Positions 26,980-36,620 of a stretch of DNA of 64,000 nt are shown piece by piece. Position 1 is the first letter of the stretch. Every line of letters begins with the position of its first letter. The notes beneath the pieces are model-generated. The model saw nothing but the letters and a program-made list of their open reading frames with translations. It was not told the DNA's origin and did not search any database. This DNA is from Nitrospirota bacterium (GTDB lineage: Bacteria > Nitrospirota > Nitrospiria > Nitrospirales > Nitrospiraceae): positions 1 to 64,000 of the forward strand of contig JAPLLG010000007.1 of assembly GCA_026387665.1 (NCBI GenBank), read 5' to 3'. The translations under genes and the position numbers were made by a program.

Positions 26980-28117
26980 GGGTGCAGGAGCACTGTGCGT
27001 GATCAACGAGACTTTCGTATAACGATTCCATCTGCCCGACCCATGCTTCAATAGAATACGTCTGCTCCACCAGGCGACGAGCCGCCAACCCGAACGATGC
27101 GGCAAGATGAGGATTGGCCAGAACTGTTTCGATGGCCTGGGCCAGCGCGACCGGATCTTTTCGTGGGACCAGCAGGCCCGTCACACCGTCTTGAATGAGT
27201 TCCGGCACTCCGTTGACGGCAGTCGCCACAACCGGCTTTCCCATCGCCATGCCTTCAAGCGCTGCGTAGGGCATTCCCTCGGACAGTGACGGAAGAACCA
27301 ACAGATCCATCGCCGCCAGCACCTCAGGGATATCCTGCCGAACACCTAAAAAGAGGCAGTGCTCGGTCAAGCCAAGATCTACGGCAAGCTTCTGAAGCTC
27401 TTCCCGCAACTCCCCGTCCCCCACCACAAGGCAGCGCAGAGCGGGAAACTTCGTCAACAACAAGGGCAGTGCCCTCAACAAATAGACATGGCCCTTTTGG
27501 TCCGTGAGCCTTCCGACAATGCCAATGACCGGAACGTCATCGCTGATGGCCAGCGCTTCACGCAGGTGCTGGGTGCGTTGCGTTGGCTGAAACTTCGTAA
27601 GGTCTACCCCGTTTGGAATCGTCACAACCCTGTCAGGCCGCAATCCATAACGATTGATCAATTCCTGCCGGTGTGATTCGGCCACGCAGAGTGTGCAATC
27701 GGCCAGAGGCGCCGTGAGCTTATCGCATGCCAGGTACAACCATTTCTTGATCCGGCCGATGGGATAGTCATAGAGGGAGTTATGGACGGTCGAGACAATC
27801 GCCCCCGTCTCAGCCAACCGCCCGGCAATTCTGCTGTAGACATTCCCCCGCGCTCCATGCGACTGGACGATATCAGGCTGTTGTTCACGCAGGAAATTAC
27901 GGAGACGAAAAAGAGGTGCCAGGCTCCCCAACGGCTCCATATCTAAAACATGAGCCTCAATCCCCTCGGCACGGAGATTGTCCACCAACGCGCCGGGCTC
28001 TGGCGAAGCAACAATCAACCGGAACCGTTCGCGATCCAAATACCTGGCCAGGAGGAGCAGATAGGTCTCGCCGCCAGCCCACCCGCCCGATCCTGCAAGA
28101 TTAAGCACCGTGATCAT
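26972..28117 (-). CDS. Glycosyltransferase family 4
   Basis: 381 residues. MITVLNLAGSGGWAGGETYL opens the acceptor domain, IGIVGRLTDQKGHVYLLRAL and LPSLSEGMPYAALEGMAMGK form the donor side of a GT-B retaining enzyme. The ATG at 28115-28117 has AGGA 7 nt upstream; a TTG two codons earlier is possible. It overlaps the radical SAM gene end and the next methyltransferase start. Confidence 0.92.
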   Translation of the reverse strand: MITVLNLAGSGGWAGGETYLLLLARYLDRERFRLIVASPEPGALVDNLRAEGIEAHVLDMEPLGSLAPLFRLRNFLREQQPDIVQSHGARGNVYSRIAGRLAETGAIVSTVHNSLYDYPIGRIKKWLYLACDKLTAPLADCTLCVAESHRQELINRYGLRPDRVVTIPNGVDLTKFQPTQRTQHLREALAISDDVPVIGIVGRLTDQKGHVYLLRALPLLLTKFPALRCLVVGDGELREELQKLAVDLGLTEHCLFLGVRQDIPEVLAAMDLLVLPSLSEGMPYAALEGMAMGKPVVATAVNGVPELIQDGVTGLLVPRKDPVALAQAIETVLANPHLAASFGLAARRLVEQTYSIEAWVGQMESLYESLVDHAQCSCTHD

Positions 28118-28119
28118 GC

Positions 28120-29382
28120 TCAATTCCTACGTGCAGACTCTTGGCGCGCTGCAGCACCGCCACTGCGTACACCAGACGCCCCGACTCGGTCAGGCATCAC
28201 GAGTGTGGTCGAGGAGGCAACCGTTTCTTGTAGTGGGAGCACCGGTGCCTCTCCATCCGGCCATACGCTTAACTTGCAACAGCGGCGACAGACCGGAAGC
28301 AAGTTGCCATCGAGCAAGGTTTTCCTGAATTCCCGCATCGAACGGCTGTTCCAAATGGCCTCAACCGGCTGATCCAGAACGTTTCCGAACTTCTGGCGGA
28401 GAAAGCCGCAGTGGACCACGTTTCCCGATGGATCGAGATACAGATTGGTCAGTTCGCGGCAAAACAGCCTGGTCGTGGCACGAATCGTTCCGTCATACAG
28501 CGCCGGCAGGGTCTCGGCTGGAAGTGGCGGCTCAAAGGCTGCGACAAAGCCATGGCGACGCTCAAGAGCTGGAATTGTGGCAAGCGTATCAAGGAGCTGC
28601 CGGACGGAGTCAGCTTTCCAATCGCGTTTCTTCACGGTCATCATGATGTCATCCTGCCCATTCCACCCCAACCGACGGCGCGTCGCCTCTACATCGCCAG
28701 TTAGACAATACATTTCATGGACAAAACCGATCTCCTTGATACCCAAGGCTGTAACGGTCTTGATAAATTTATGAATTTGCCCAATATTGGACTCCATCAT
28801 CACGAAGCTGATATAGACCCGCTGGTTAAGCAAGGCACGCCGGACGTTGGCAACGATGGCCTCATAGGTATCCTCCCCTCGAATCGCATCGTGGACAGCC
28901 CCGATCCCATCGAGCGAAAACCCGAGACCGGTCAGATGGCGAACCCGGTTCAGGACAGCCCAATCTTCCGGTCCAATCCTGGTCCCATTGGTCGTGATAA
29001 ATGTCTCAATGCCCTGCGCATCCACAGCTTCCAGCAGCCGCGGGAATCCCTTCCGGAGAAACACTTCACCGCCCAGAAAATACGCGAACCTGATTTCTGG
29101 TGGGAGCCGACGCACAACTTGAAGCAGACCATCCGTGCCCAATTCTTTGGCAATCCCACGATCCCGATAATCGTTTTGAAAGCACATGGTGCAGTGAAGG
29201 TTACAAGCTAAGGTCGCCTCAATGGTCACGGAAGTCGGGACTGGCACTTCACCTGTCCGCTCCAGCAGCTGGTAATCGACCTGAACCGGAGGAGCAATCG
29301 TGTCTCGAACTTTTCGCAAGACCTTGATACTGCCCGTCTTGATCGCCAAATTCTTCAGCCAATAGCGCAATCTTGGATTCAT
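28120..29382 (-). CDS. Radical SAM/SPASM-domain protein
   Basis: 420 residues from the ATG at 29380-29382 with GGAGGGG upstream. The 4Fe-4S motif CNLHCTMC (Cys60, Cys64, Cys67) marks a radical SAM enzyme. The C-terminal region has a SPASM-like Cys set: NVVHCGFLRQKFGN and later LPVCRRCCKLSVWPDG. Such enzymes modify peptides or small molecules. In this locus it could act on a sugar or aglycone group; the substrate is unknown. It is flanked by a GT4 gene and a methyltransferase gene on the same strand. Confidence 0.9.
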   Translation of the reverse strand: MNPRLRYWLKNLAIKTGSIKVLRKVRDTIAPPVQVDYQLLERTGEVPVPTSVTIEATLACNLHCTMCFQNDYRDRGIAKELGTDGLLQVVRRLPPEIRFAYFLGGEVFLRKGFPRLLEAVDAQGIETFITTNGTRIGPEDWAVLNRVRHLTGLGFSLDGIGAVHDAIRGEDTYEAIVANVRRALLNQRVYISFVMMESNIGQIHKFIKTVTALGIKEIGFVHEMYCLTGDVEATRRRLGWNGQDDIMMTVKKRDWKADSVRQLLDTLATIPALERRHGFVAAFEPPLPAETLPALYDGTIRATTRLFCRELTNLYLDPSGNVVHCGFLRQKFGNVLDQPVEAIWNSRSMREFRKTLLDGNLLPVCRRCCKLSVWPDGEAPVLPLQETVASSTTLVMPDRVGASGVRSGGAAARQESARRN

Positions 29383-29455
29383 AGCGCCCCCCTCCCAACA
29401 ACCCGGCTCATATCCGCATCGCACCCCTCAACGAATGCTGCAAGGTATCTCACAA

Positions 29456-30205
29456 TCATTTCCTCCCTGCCACCACCAATCCGTATGGGCCTGAGCGGTT
29501 GCCACACAACGGATCCAGCGCACCGACAGCAAACAAGAACGGGAGAAGAAGTCTTTTCAACCTCGGGCACCTGTCCGTAAGCATATCCAACTCCCAGGCT
29601 AACTTCCCCCAGAAACCAAATGTGTATTGGGCCTGGAGAATGGTCAGCCCCAGTGACCGGAAAATGGCCGCAAGTTCATCGCACGTATACTGATCTCCGA
29701 TATGTTCGCCAGACGCCCACCGAATATATTTCTCGAAATAGCGCTTTGGGAAAAGGAATCGATGGATCTTTTCGCATGGCATCGCCACATACAAGATGCC
29801 TCCCGGCGCTAAAGCGCGAACCAGGTTAGCCACAACCTTCTGATTACCTGGGATATGTTCCAAACAGTCAATTGAAAAGATAAAGTCGAACGTCTCATGC
29901 TCAGCCAGACTCATCAAATCCTGAACCTTGAAGGACACATTCCCTAACCCCTTCTGTCGAGCATCAGCCCGGCCTTGTTCGAGGTCATCCCGAGAAAGAT
30001 CGTAGCCGGTAAACTGCGCCTGAGGAAACCTGCTTGCGAGAAACAGCGTAAAGAGGCCGGTTCCGCAGCCGGCGTCGAGCACATTCGAAAACGTGATAGT
30101 TCGCACAAACTTTTTGAGATAAAGAGTCCGAATGTAGGCGCTGACAAAGGCGGAGGGGAAAAAGCGATAGAACAACTGTCGCCCAATCCTGACGATCGGA
30201 TTCAC
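29456..30205 (-). CDS. Class I SAM-dependent methyltransferase
   Basis: 249 residues. Motif I is VLDAGCGTGLFTLFLA near residues 43-58; FSIDCLEHIPGNQ and LAPGGILYVAMP are later SAM-binding and core motifs. An additional hydrophobic N-terminus (FYRFFPSAFVSAYIR) may help it work at the membrane. It is likely to methylate a glycan precursor. Confidence 0.88.
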   Translation of the reverse strand: MNPIVRIGRQLFYRFFPSAFVSAYIRTLYLKKFVRTITFSNVLDAGCGTGLFTLFLASRFPQAQFTGYDLSRDDLEQGRADARQKGLGNVSFKVQDLMSLAEHETFDFIFSIDCLEHIPGNQKVVANLVRALAPGGILYVAMPCEKIHRFLFPKRYFEKYIRWASGEHIGDQYTCDELAAIFRSLGLTILQAQYTFGFWGKLAWELDMLTDRCPRLKRLLLPFLFAVGALDPLCGNRSGPYGLVVAGRK

Positions 30206-30262
30206 AACAATGGCCTATGCATGTCAGATCGTCCTCTCATGTGGTGTATTGTCACCCAGCCC

Positions 30263-31210
30263 TTAGACTGGCAGCCCGACTTCACGATTGTCAGCCGTCG
30301 CATCTTCCGGGAGTGCCCCCCTCACACCTCGCAGACCGTCACAGAGACCTTCCCAAGCCTTGACGACGTTGCGCAAGGTTCTCTCTCGGATCGCGATGCT
30401 CACAATTCGCCCTACCGACAGCAAGAAACATAATGCCGTGGTCAAGGCCCGGCAGGGGAAATAGCGATTGTCTTGAATCATTAGGAGCTTATTGCGGAAC
30501 ATGTAGTACAGGCGCTCGGTGCTGCAGGCGGTCGGATACTGCACCTTGTGTTTCGCGACGGCCCGTGGCTCATACATGATACGCCAGCCGCGAACTTTCG
30601 CTCGCAGGCAATAGTCGACCTCCCAATGGTTGATAAAGAAATCCGGAGAAAACCCTCCCATATCTTCAAATACCCTTTTGTCAAACAGCCAGCAACATCC
30701 GATCACATAATCGCATTCGACCTGTTCACTCGCGTCACGTTCACTGTACTTGGCTGTCCAGCGGCTGACGAAACCGGCTCCATGCGCGGTCTGAAGAGGG
30801 TCGCGAAACACGACTGACCTGGCCCCTACGACGACGACCCGTTCCCCTCCCATGGCGTCGACAAGACGAGTGAGGGCATTCGGATCAAGCTCGATATCGG
30901 CGTCAAGGCCGAGGATGTAGTGTGCCTGAGGAGACAAGAGCGGCATAACCAGGTTGTAGGGGACATAGCATCCCTCGTTTTTCCCGTTCTGAATAAGTCG
31001 CAGCGATGCCCATCCCTCCCCGGCCATCGCTTGAAAGCGCTGTTCAACCATGGGGATGGTCTCATCCTCTGAACCATTGTCCCAGACCACCAACTCCAAT
31101 TTCTCCTTCGAGTATTGCACCCGTCGCAGCGAGGCCAGACAGGCGGAGAGATCGGCTTGATCGTTATAGGACGGGATGAAGATGGAGACGAATGGTTGAG
31201 CAGTCGGCAT
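30263..31210 (-). CDS. Glycosyltransferase family 2
   Basis: 315 residues. FVSIFIPSYNDQADLSACLA opens the GT-A fold; LGLDADIELDPNALT near residue 97 carries the DxD metal-binding motif; VIGCCWLFDKRVFEDMGGF follows in the acceptor-binding region. It is an inverting enzyme of the rhamnosyl-transferase-like GT2 type. A hydrophobic stretch near 260-280 could contact the membrane. Confidence 0.92.
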   Translation of the reverse strand: MPTAQPFVSIFIPSYNDQADLSACLASLRRVQYSKEKLELVVWDNGSEDETIPMVEQRFQAMAGEGWASLRLIQNGKNEGCYVPYNLVMPLLSPQAHYILGLDADIELDPNALTRLVDAMGGERVVVVGARSVVFRDPLQTAHGAGFVSRWTAKYSERDASEQVECDYVIGCCWLFDKRVFEDMGGFSPDFFINHWEVDYCLRAKVRGWRIMYEPRAVAKHKVQYPTACSTERLYYMFRNKLLMIQDNRYFPCRALTTALCFLLSVGRIVSIAIRERTLRNVVKAWEGLCDGLRGVRGALPEDATADNREVGLPV

Positions 31211-31221
31211 TAGATGACAGC

Positions 31222-31974
31222 CTATTTTTTGAACACCACCGCCTGCCCTGTGGACAGGCAGACGATCTTTTCAGGCTTGTCCGAGAAAAACTCATCCATG
31301 GCGGCTTTTGCGCCAGGACACGTAATGAACCCATAATCGTCGCATACGATGATTCCTCCCGGGCTGGTCCGCTCGTAGAAAAACGCTACGGCATCGAACG
31401 TGGGCTGGAAAAGGTCCACATCCAAATGGATAAAGCAAAACCGCTCGTTGGACACTTCGTGAAGCCGTTCGGGTATCCAGCCCTTGCGATACGTGACGAA
31501 ATCAAATTCGTGCAAGTTCCGCCGAACGACAGACTCGTCACAAGCCATGCCCCCCTCGGTCCAGTGGCTGCCATCCGCTCTCCCAGGCTTCGAAAGGCCT
31601 TCGAAAGAATCGAATATGTGGTGCGTCTTCCGCAATCCAACAATCCGGCGGCACATTAAATAGGAAGAGGCACCCCTCCAGACGCCGCATTCAACCGTGT
31701 CGCCCTCAATATCCGTGACCAGTTTCATTAATTGATCAAGCGTGTATTTCCGGTCAAGGGAATGGTAGTTGTCTGTGCCACAAAATTTCTCATAGAAACG
31801 GATGAAGTTCTCGTCGTACTCAATGAGCCGGCCAAATTCGCTGAACTTATATCGGGGATACACCTGTCGGGCCAGCGCCTCAGCCAGCACATACCGCGAC
31901 TTCTCGTCTCGCTTCACAATCACATCGCGGAAGTATCGCCATCCTGCAACCGCTTTGGTCATCAACGTCATCAT
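31222..31974 (-). CDS. TylF/MycF-type O-methyltransferase
   Basis: 250 residues from the ATG at 31972-31974, with GGAGGGGG upstream and a 4-nt overlap with the upstream stop. GDTVECGVWRGASSYLMCRR near residues 95-114 and HHIFDSFEGLSKPGRADGS match the macrocin O-methyltransferase family, and FIHLDVDLFQPTFDAVAFFY with IIVCDDYGF carries the metal-binding Asp residues. Such enzymes methylate sugar hydroxyls, consistent with glycan decoration. Confidence 0.92.
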   Translation of the reverse strand: MMTLMTKAVAGWRYFRDVIVKRDEKSRYVLAEALARQVYPRYKFSEFGRLIEYDENFIRFYEKFCGTDNYHSLDRKYTLDQLMKLVTDIEGDTVECGVWRGASSYLMCRRIVGLRKTHHIFDSFEGLSKPGRADGSHWTEGGMACDESVVRRNLHEFDFVTYRKGWIPERLHEVSNERFCFIHLDVDLFQPTFDAVAFFYERTSPGGIIVCDDYGFITCPGAKAAMDEFFSDKPEKIVCLSTGQAVVFKK

Positions 31975-33209
31975 GCGCCCCCTCCGATATGTGTGCGGCG
32001 GACTCGAACCCGCTCCATCACAGCCACAGTCCCTTCGACCATTCGCTTCACGGTAAACTCTCGCCCCACTGTTTCGCGCGCTTCCACAGACAGGCGCGCA
32101 GCCAACTCTTTGTCTGTCAGTAGCCTTATGATAGCTCGACACAAATCATTGGAGTCGCCAGGGGTAACCAGAAGCCCATTGACGCCATGCTTGACGACCG
32201 AAGGAATTCCTCCTATGCGAGACGCAATAACCGCCTTTTGACAGGCCATGGATTCCACCAGCGAGAAGGGCAAGCCTTCCTGTCTCAGCGTCGGAAGCAC
32301 GTAGAGGTCTGCCGCGTTCAAGTAGTCCGCAGTCCGTTCGTGCGGGACATGTCCGGCAAACATAACATGGCTGTGCAGTCCCATGACTTCAACAAGGCGT
32401 TTCGCCTCAGCCAGATAATCCCCTGTTCCAGCCACCAGGACTTTCATCTGACCATGCTGCGCCAGGACCGCGGGCAAACAGTTCAGTAACAGATGCAATC
32501 CCTTTTGCTTGGTGACGTGGCTCAGGAAAATGATCAACCGCTCATCTGACGAGACGCCGTATTGCTTCCTGACGGCCTCGCGTGCATTCCGGTCCGGCGC
32601 AAAGACTGTGATATCCACCCCGTTGTACACCGTATACACCTTGTCGCTAGGCACGCCGCACCATCGAGGAAGGGATCGGGCGACCTCGTCGCTGACGGCA
32701 ATGAGCGCATCGCACGCCCAAGCTCCAAGCAACTCCCACCCGACGTAATAGTAGAGGAACGACAGCAATCGCCTTCCCAGCAGTCCATACCCTTTGTTGA
32801 GGCTGAGCACTTGCCGGATTTCAGACAAGAACACCCAGCCGGCAAGCCCCTCGATGATGATCACGACCGGTACGCCATGATGCCGGGCAAACTTCATGAG
32901 CGCGCGCGGGGCGATGGCATGTTGGCAGCACAGCACATCGAACGCCTTGCTCTCGTGCAAGGCCTTGAAAATCCTGCCGCACTCGACTGCCCAATTTCCT
33001 TTCTGTGAAGCAAACGTCGTGTCTTTCAGATAATGAATCGCGACGCCGTCTTGCAGGTCGCTGCTCATCCCAGACGGATGCCGAGACGTCAGCACCGTCA
33101 CGTCATGTCCACGAGCAGCCAATTCCTTGGCCAGGACTCTCCCGTGAATTTCCATGCCCCCGGCGACCCCGTGCCAATAGGTAACCACCGACAGCAAACA
33201 GATCCTCAT
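31971..33209 (-). CDS. Glycosyltransferase family 4
   Basis: 412 residues. HGVAGGMEIHGRVLAKELAA is the acceptor-domain glycine loop; IIFLSHVTKQKGLHLLLNCL and LPTLRQEGLPFSLVESMACQ form the donor site of a retaining GT-B enzyme. It overlaps the TylF-like gene by 4 nt. Confidence 0.92.
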   Translation of the reverse strand: MRICLLSVVTYWHGVAGGMEIHGRVLAKELAARGHDVTVLTSRHPSGMSSDLQDGVAIHYLKDTTFASQKGNWAVECGRIFKALHESKAFDVLCCQHAIAPRALMKFARHHGVPVVIIIEGLAGWVFLSEIRQVLSLNKGYGLLGRRLLSFLYYYVGWELLGAWACDALIAVSDEVARSLPRWCGVPSDKVYTVYNGVDITVFAPDRNAREAVRKQYGVSSDERLIIFLSHVTKQKGLHLLLNCLPAVLAQHGQMKVLVAGTGDYLAEAKRLVEVMGLHSHVMFAGHVPHERTADYLNAADLYVLPTLRQEGLPFSLVESMACQKAVIASRIGGIPSVVKHGVNGLLVTPGDSNDLCRAIIRLLTDKELAARLSVEARETVGREFTVKRMVEGTVAVMERVRVRRTHIGGGA

Positions 33210-33263
33210 CGAATCTGCTCCAATCGCATAAGAGCCCGCCCATCCTGCTCATGCAGGACCAGC

Positions 33264-34115
33264 TTACTTACGGTAGGCATAAATGAGCATCCCGTGAAAC
33301 CGCCCTCGCTCGAATGGTGGGAGTGTCAGCGCGCTGATCTCGTATCCGAAGCCGTTCTGCTCCAGCGTAGTCAGCACCCCGGCTAGCCTGTCTTGGTCCG
33401 GTCGCTCATGATGATGATATTCGAACACCATCTCTTTCACTAACTTCAATTTATTGTGGCGTGAAAGCTCTGCGATGGCGCACTCCTCGGCTCCCTCAAT
33501 ATCCATCTTGAGGAAATCAATCTCGCCGCTCAAATGCTCCGATAACGGAGTCGTCTCGACCCGTGCCATTGCTTTCAGTCCCCTGCCGGGCTCAGTGGTC
33601 ATCGCCAGCGATCCCGGCAAGTCCGGATCAGAATAAAAGTCAACGGTCCCGGTGGTATCCGAGACCGCACGATTGAATAAGGTGACATGCTGCAGCCCAT
33701 TATGGGACACATTTTCCTTTAGCAGCTCAAAGGTCTTCTGGTCGGCCTCAAACCCAATAATCACGCAGTCTGGATAGGCCCGTTTAAAATACAATATGGA
33801 CATACCGATGTTGCTTCCGCAGTCAAAGATGATCGGGCGATCAGTTGCGGCCGTAAAATCATATTGTTTCCAAATGAATATTTCCTCGAACAAAAACAGA
33901 AACAGTTCATAGTTGAAAAACTGCACGGTAAACCCAAAGAGTTGTTCCCTGTGCAGCGACCGCTTGAAGAGCTTGACTCCGATCAGGAACGTGAGCTGCA
34001 GCCTGGCATAGGTTAGGAGCATCACAAGGCGACGCCCGGCCGGCTCATTTCTCACAATAAGCCCTACGTTTCGTGTTACGCGCCAGACCGCATAGAACAA
34101 TCCATACACAGACAT
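33264..34115 (-). CDS. FkbM-family methyltransferase
   Basis: 283 residues. IIFDCGSNIGMSILYFKRAY near residue 93 is the FkbM motif I, and EIDFLKMDIEGAEECAIAEL near 195 is the characteristic second motif. FkbM enzymes O-methylate sugars or polyketides. The start touches the stop of the CDP-alcohol phosphotransferase gene (shared base 34115). Confidence 0.92.
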   Translation of the reverse strand: MSVYGLFYAVWRVTRNVGLIVRNEPAGRRLVMLLTYARLQLTFLIGVKLFKRSLHREQLFGFTVQFFNYELFLFLFEEIFIWKQYDFTAATDRPIIFDCGSNIGMSILYFKRAYPDCVIIGFEADQKTFELLKENVSHNGLQHVTLFNRAVSDTTGTVDFYSDPDLPGSLAMTTEPGRGLKAMARVETTPLSEHLSGEIDFLKMDIEGAEECAIAELSRHNKLKLVKEMVFEYHHHERPDQDRLAGVLTTLEQNGFGYEISALTLPPFERGRFHGMLIYAYRK

Positions 34116-34999
34116 CAGGGCTCGCTCCTCCCCAGTGCAGTCCCGGGAGAAGGTCCCGTGGAGTGCAGGGCCTTCACTTCGCAGCCCCGCTTGGCATACA
34201 CCACAAGCAACGACACATTGTACGTTGCGTAATACGTCAAATAAGCTGAGAGAAGGAGGTCAACCGTGGCGGTCATGTATGCGACCAGCAGAAGGGCATA
34301 ATGCGTTTCTCGAACTCGCAGGTTGGTCATGACGGCCCGGGTCCATACGGCTGCGGACCGTCTATTGAGAGGCGCATCCGATGGCTGACTATCCACGGCA
34401 CTCACAGAAGTACTCATCGCCGTTTCCGTTTCCCGGATCCTGTCCCAGGCGGGACGCAACAGCTCGTCAAAGCACATCTCCAGATAGCCCATCCATATCG
34501 ATAGAAAGCAGGTGGCCCCACCTACTGCCAACCAGAAGATCGGCCCATAGCCAAAGGGCTGCGGCCGACAGAGCAGCTGCGGGTGCTGAAAGGCCATGAT
34601 GCCGACGATGCCCCAAAAGGCCAGATCAATGACTCCACCACAGACAGAGTCCAAGAACCGGCCATAGGGATTCCGCGTTTTCATGGATCGGGCGATATCG
34701 CCATCTACACAATCAAGCAGGTTGAAAAGGAAAAGCACCCCGATCCCGACAGGTACGGCTTCTTGTGATCCACTCACGAGCAATGAGCAACCGGCCAAGC
34801 CCACCGCTCCGGATAGCCACGATACTCCCTCAGAGGTTGCGCCCATACGGATCGCCACCCACGTGAGCAGAAAGCCGATTGGGCGAAACAAATAGCCATT
34901 GAAAAACAGATAGCGTTCGTACTCCCTTCTGACCTGGTTACTTCCGTGCGCCTCACGAATTTCTCGAAGTGCCGGCAGGTGTTGCATGTGCTGTTTCAT
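34115..34999 (-). CDS. CDP-alcohol phosphotransferase family membrane protein with an altered active site
   Basis: 294 residues from the ATG at 34997-34999, which overlaps the upstream stop (ATGA); the longer in-frame ORF reads into that gene. There are five or six membrane helices. The family motif is present as DCVDGDIARS (Asp96, Asp99, Gly100, Ala103, Arg104), Gly113 and Asp117, but the fourth Asp, expected at residue 121, is Gly. That residue is the proposed general base in the family. The enzyme could be inactive, could use another base, or could have a new role. It would normally join a CDP-activated alcohol to a second alcohol and could add a phospho-alcohol to the glycan. Confidence 0.82.
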   Translation of the reverse strand: MKQHMQHLPALREIREAHGSNQVRREYERYLFFNGYLFRPIGFLLTWVAIRMGATSEGVSWLSGAVGLAGCSLLVSGSQEAVPVGIGVLFLFNLLDCVDGDIARSMKTRNPYGRFLDSVCGGVIDLAFWGIVGIMAFQHPQLLCRPQPFGYGPIFWLAVGGATCFLSIWMGYLEMCFDELLRPAWDRIRETETAMSTSVSAVDSQPSDAPLNRRSAAVWTRAVMTNLRVRETHYALLLVAYMTATVDLLLSAYLTYYATYNVSLLVVYAKRGCEVKALHSTGPSPGTALGRSEP

Positions 35000-35697
35000 C
35001 CCTTGATCGCTGAAGCCGTGATTCCGCCGCAGAACCATTCGCCGAACCGGTGGGAGCCCAAGACCTTTACCAACAGTCTCCGCTTCCAGGAACGGACAAA
35101 CTGTTTCTCATTGACGACGAACTGCCAATGGGCAAATCCCGCCTCGCCAAGCAACTGAGCCAGATCGGTTCGAGTGAAGTAATGGAGATGGCCTCCGCCC
35201 CAAACGAAGGTGTCGGTCGTCGTATGGGGGAATCGTCCCTCCAGAACAAGCTTCAAAATGTTTCTGAAGTAGCGAACATTGGGGGTTGTGATCACCAGTT
35301 GCCCGTGAGGTCGCAACACTCTGCGCAGTTCTTTCAACAAGCGAAGAGGATCGACCACATGCTCGATGACCTCCAGGCACGTCACACAATCGAAGGAGCT
35401 GTCCCGGTAGGGAAGCACCCCGGCATTAAGATCTACGCACGCGACCGCCATCCCCCGCTGCCTTGCGTGGCGCAAGGCATGGACAGACAGATCACAGCCA
35501 CAGACCCGTTGAAAGCTGGCACGAGCTAGGTCGGCTACCGAGCCTGCCCCGCATCCAACATCCAGCAACCCACCCCCAGTGCCCAGCACAGCCTCAACCG
35601 ACTCGAGAATCTCGTTCGGTCCGGCACTGCAGCTCGCACCCCTTCCATGCTGCGGGTCTGCCCAGTACTGCTCATAAAGGTCTTTAAACACGGTCAT
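34996..35697 (-). CDS. Class I SAM-dependent methyltransferase
   Basis: 233 residues from the ATG at 35695-35697 (4-nt overlap with the GT2 stop). Motif I is LLDVGCGAGSVADLA; CVTCLEVIEHVVDPLRLL and LRPHGQLVITTPNV follow in the UbiE/Coq5-like order. It probably acts on a lipid-linked glycan or sugar. Confidence 0.9.
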   Translation of the reverse strand: MTVFKDLYEQYWADPQHGRGASCSAGPNEILESVEAVLGTGGGLLDVGCGAGSVADLARASFQRVCGCDLSVHALRHARQRGMAVACVDLNAGVLPYRDSSFDCVTCLEVIEHVVDPLRLLKELRRVLRPHGQLVITTPNVRYFRNILKLVLEGRFPHTTTDTFVWGGGHLHYFTRTDLAQLLGEAGFAHWQFVVNEKQFVRSWKRRLLVKVLGSHRFGEWFCGGITASAIKG

Positions 35698-36620
35698 CCT
35701 TGCGGCCACAGCCACTGGGGCCCTCGATCTGTTCGTCCGGCATGGTAATCCATGATCGCGGCGGCATACGCCCGAGCCTTTTTTGCTCGATCCGGCTGCC
35801 TGGACTTCACCACCAGCCAGACGATATCGCGCAGGACCCTCCACTGCAACGCAAACATGGCATGCGGCGCGTGGAGTTGCGCAAAAAGCAAATGGCTTCG
35901 TATTTTATGGTAGGCCTTCAGCGCCGACTCAGTCCCGCCGGTCGATGAGGAGACCTTGTGCCATATATGTGCGGACGGCACGACTACTGTTCGCAAGCCA
36001 GACCTATGGAGGCGCAGCCCCCAGTCTGTATCTTCCCAATAAAGAAAGAATCTCTCGTCCAGCAAACCAGCTTTCTCGAAAGCCTGCCGCTTAATCAATA
36101 AACAGCATCCTGTGAGCCAATCCGATTCAATCAACTCTGGCTGCCCCTCTTCATCCAACTCGCCGGACCGCGGCGCATGCACCTGGCAAAGTCGAGCGTC
36201 AAAACGCCCTCCAGCAAACCATATTCTTTTCGAATCATCAAAATAATAAATGGTAGGTCCTAGTGCACCAATTGATTCGTCTTGCTCCCCTACCTGCACC
36301 AAGACGTTCAAGAACTCAGGTGCCACCTCGGTATCGTCATTTAGCAACAAGACATAATCCGCTTCTCGATCTAGGGCCGCCCGGACGCCAAGATTGTTGC
36401 CGCCTGAAAATCCAAGATTGACCGGGCTGCGAATCACGATCGGTGTCCGACCGGCACAATCTCTAAGCACCTCAAGATCGAGCGCCACGCTGGACCCATT
36501 TTCGACGATGACAATCTCATAATTCTTGTACTGAATCGCTCGGCAAGATCGGAGACAGGCCAACAAAGCCGCCTGACTATCAAGGTGCAGGATAATGATG
36601 CACACCCGTGGGTCAGACAT
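35694..36620 (-). CDS. Glycosyltransferase family 2
   Basis: 308 residues from the ATG at 36618-36620 (8-nt overlap with the upstream stop). VCIIILHLDSQAALLACLRS opens the GT-A fold, LLLNDDTEVAPEFLN carries the DxD-like motif near residue 95, and WLTGCCLLIKRQAFEKAGLL matches rhamnosyl-transferase-like GT2 proteins. Confidence 0.92.
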   Translation of the reverse strand: MSDPRVCIIILHLDSQAALLACLRSCRAIQYKNYEIVIVENGSSVALDLEVLRDCAGRTPIVIRSPVNLGFSGGNNLGVRAALDREADYVLLLNDDTEVAPEFLNVLVQVGEQDESIGALGPTIYYFDDSKRIWFAGGRFDARLCQVHAPRSGELDEEGQPELIESDWLTGCCLLIKRQAFEKAGLLDERFFLYWEDTDWGLRLHRSGLRTVVVPSAHIWHKVSSSTGGTESALKAYHKIRSHLLFAQLHAPHAMFALQWRVLRDIVWLVVKSRQPDRAKKARAYAAAIMDYHAGRTDRGPQWLWPQG

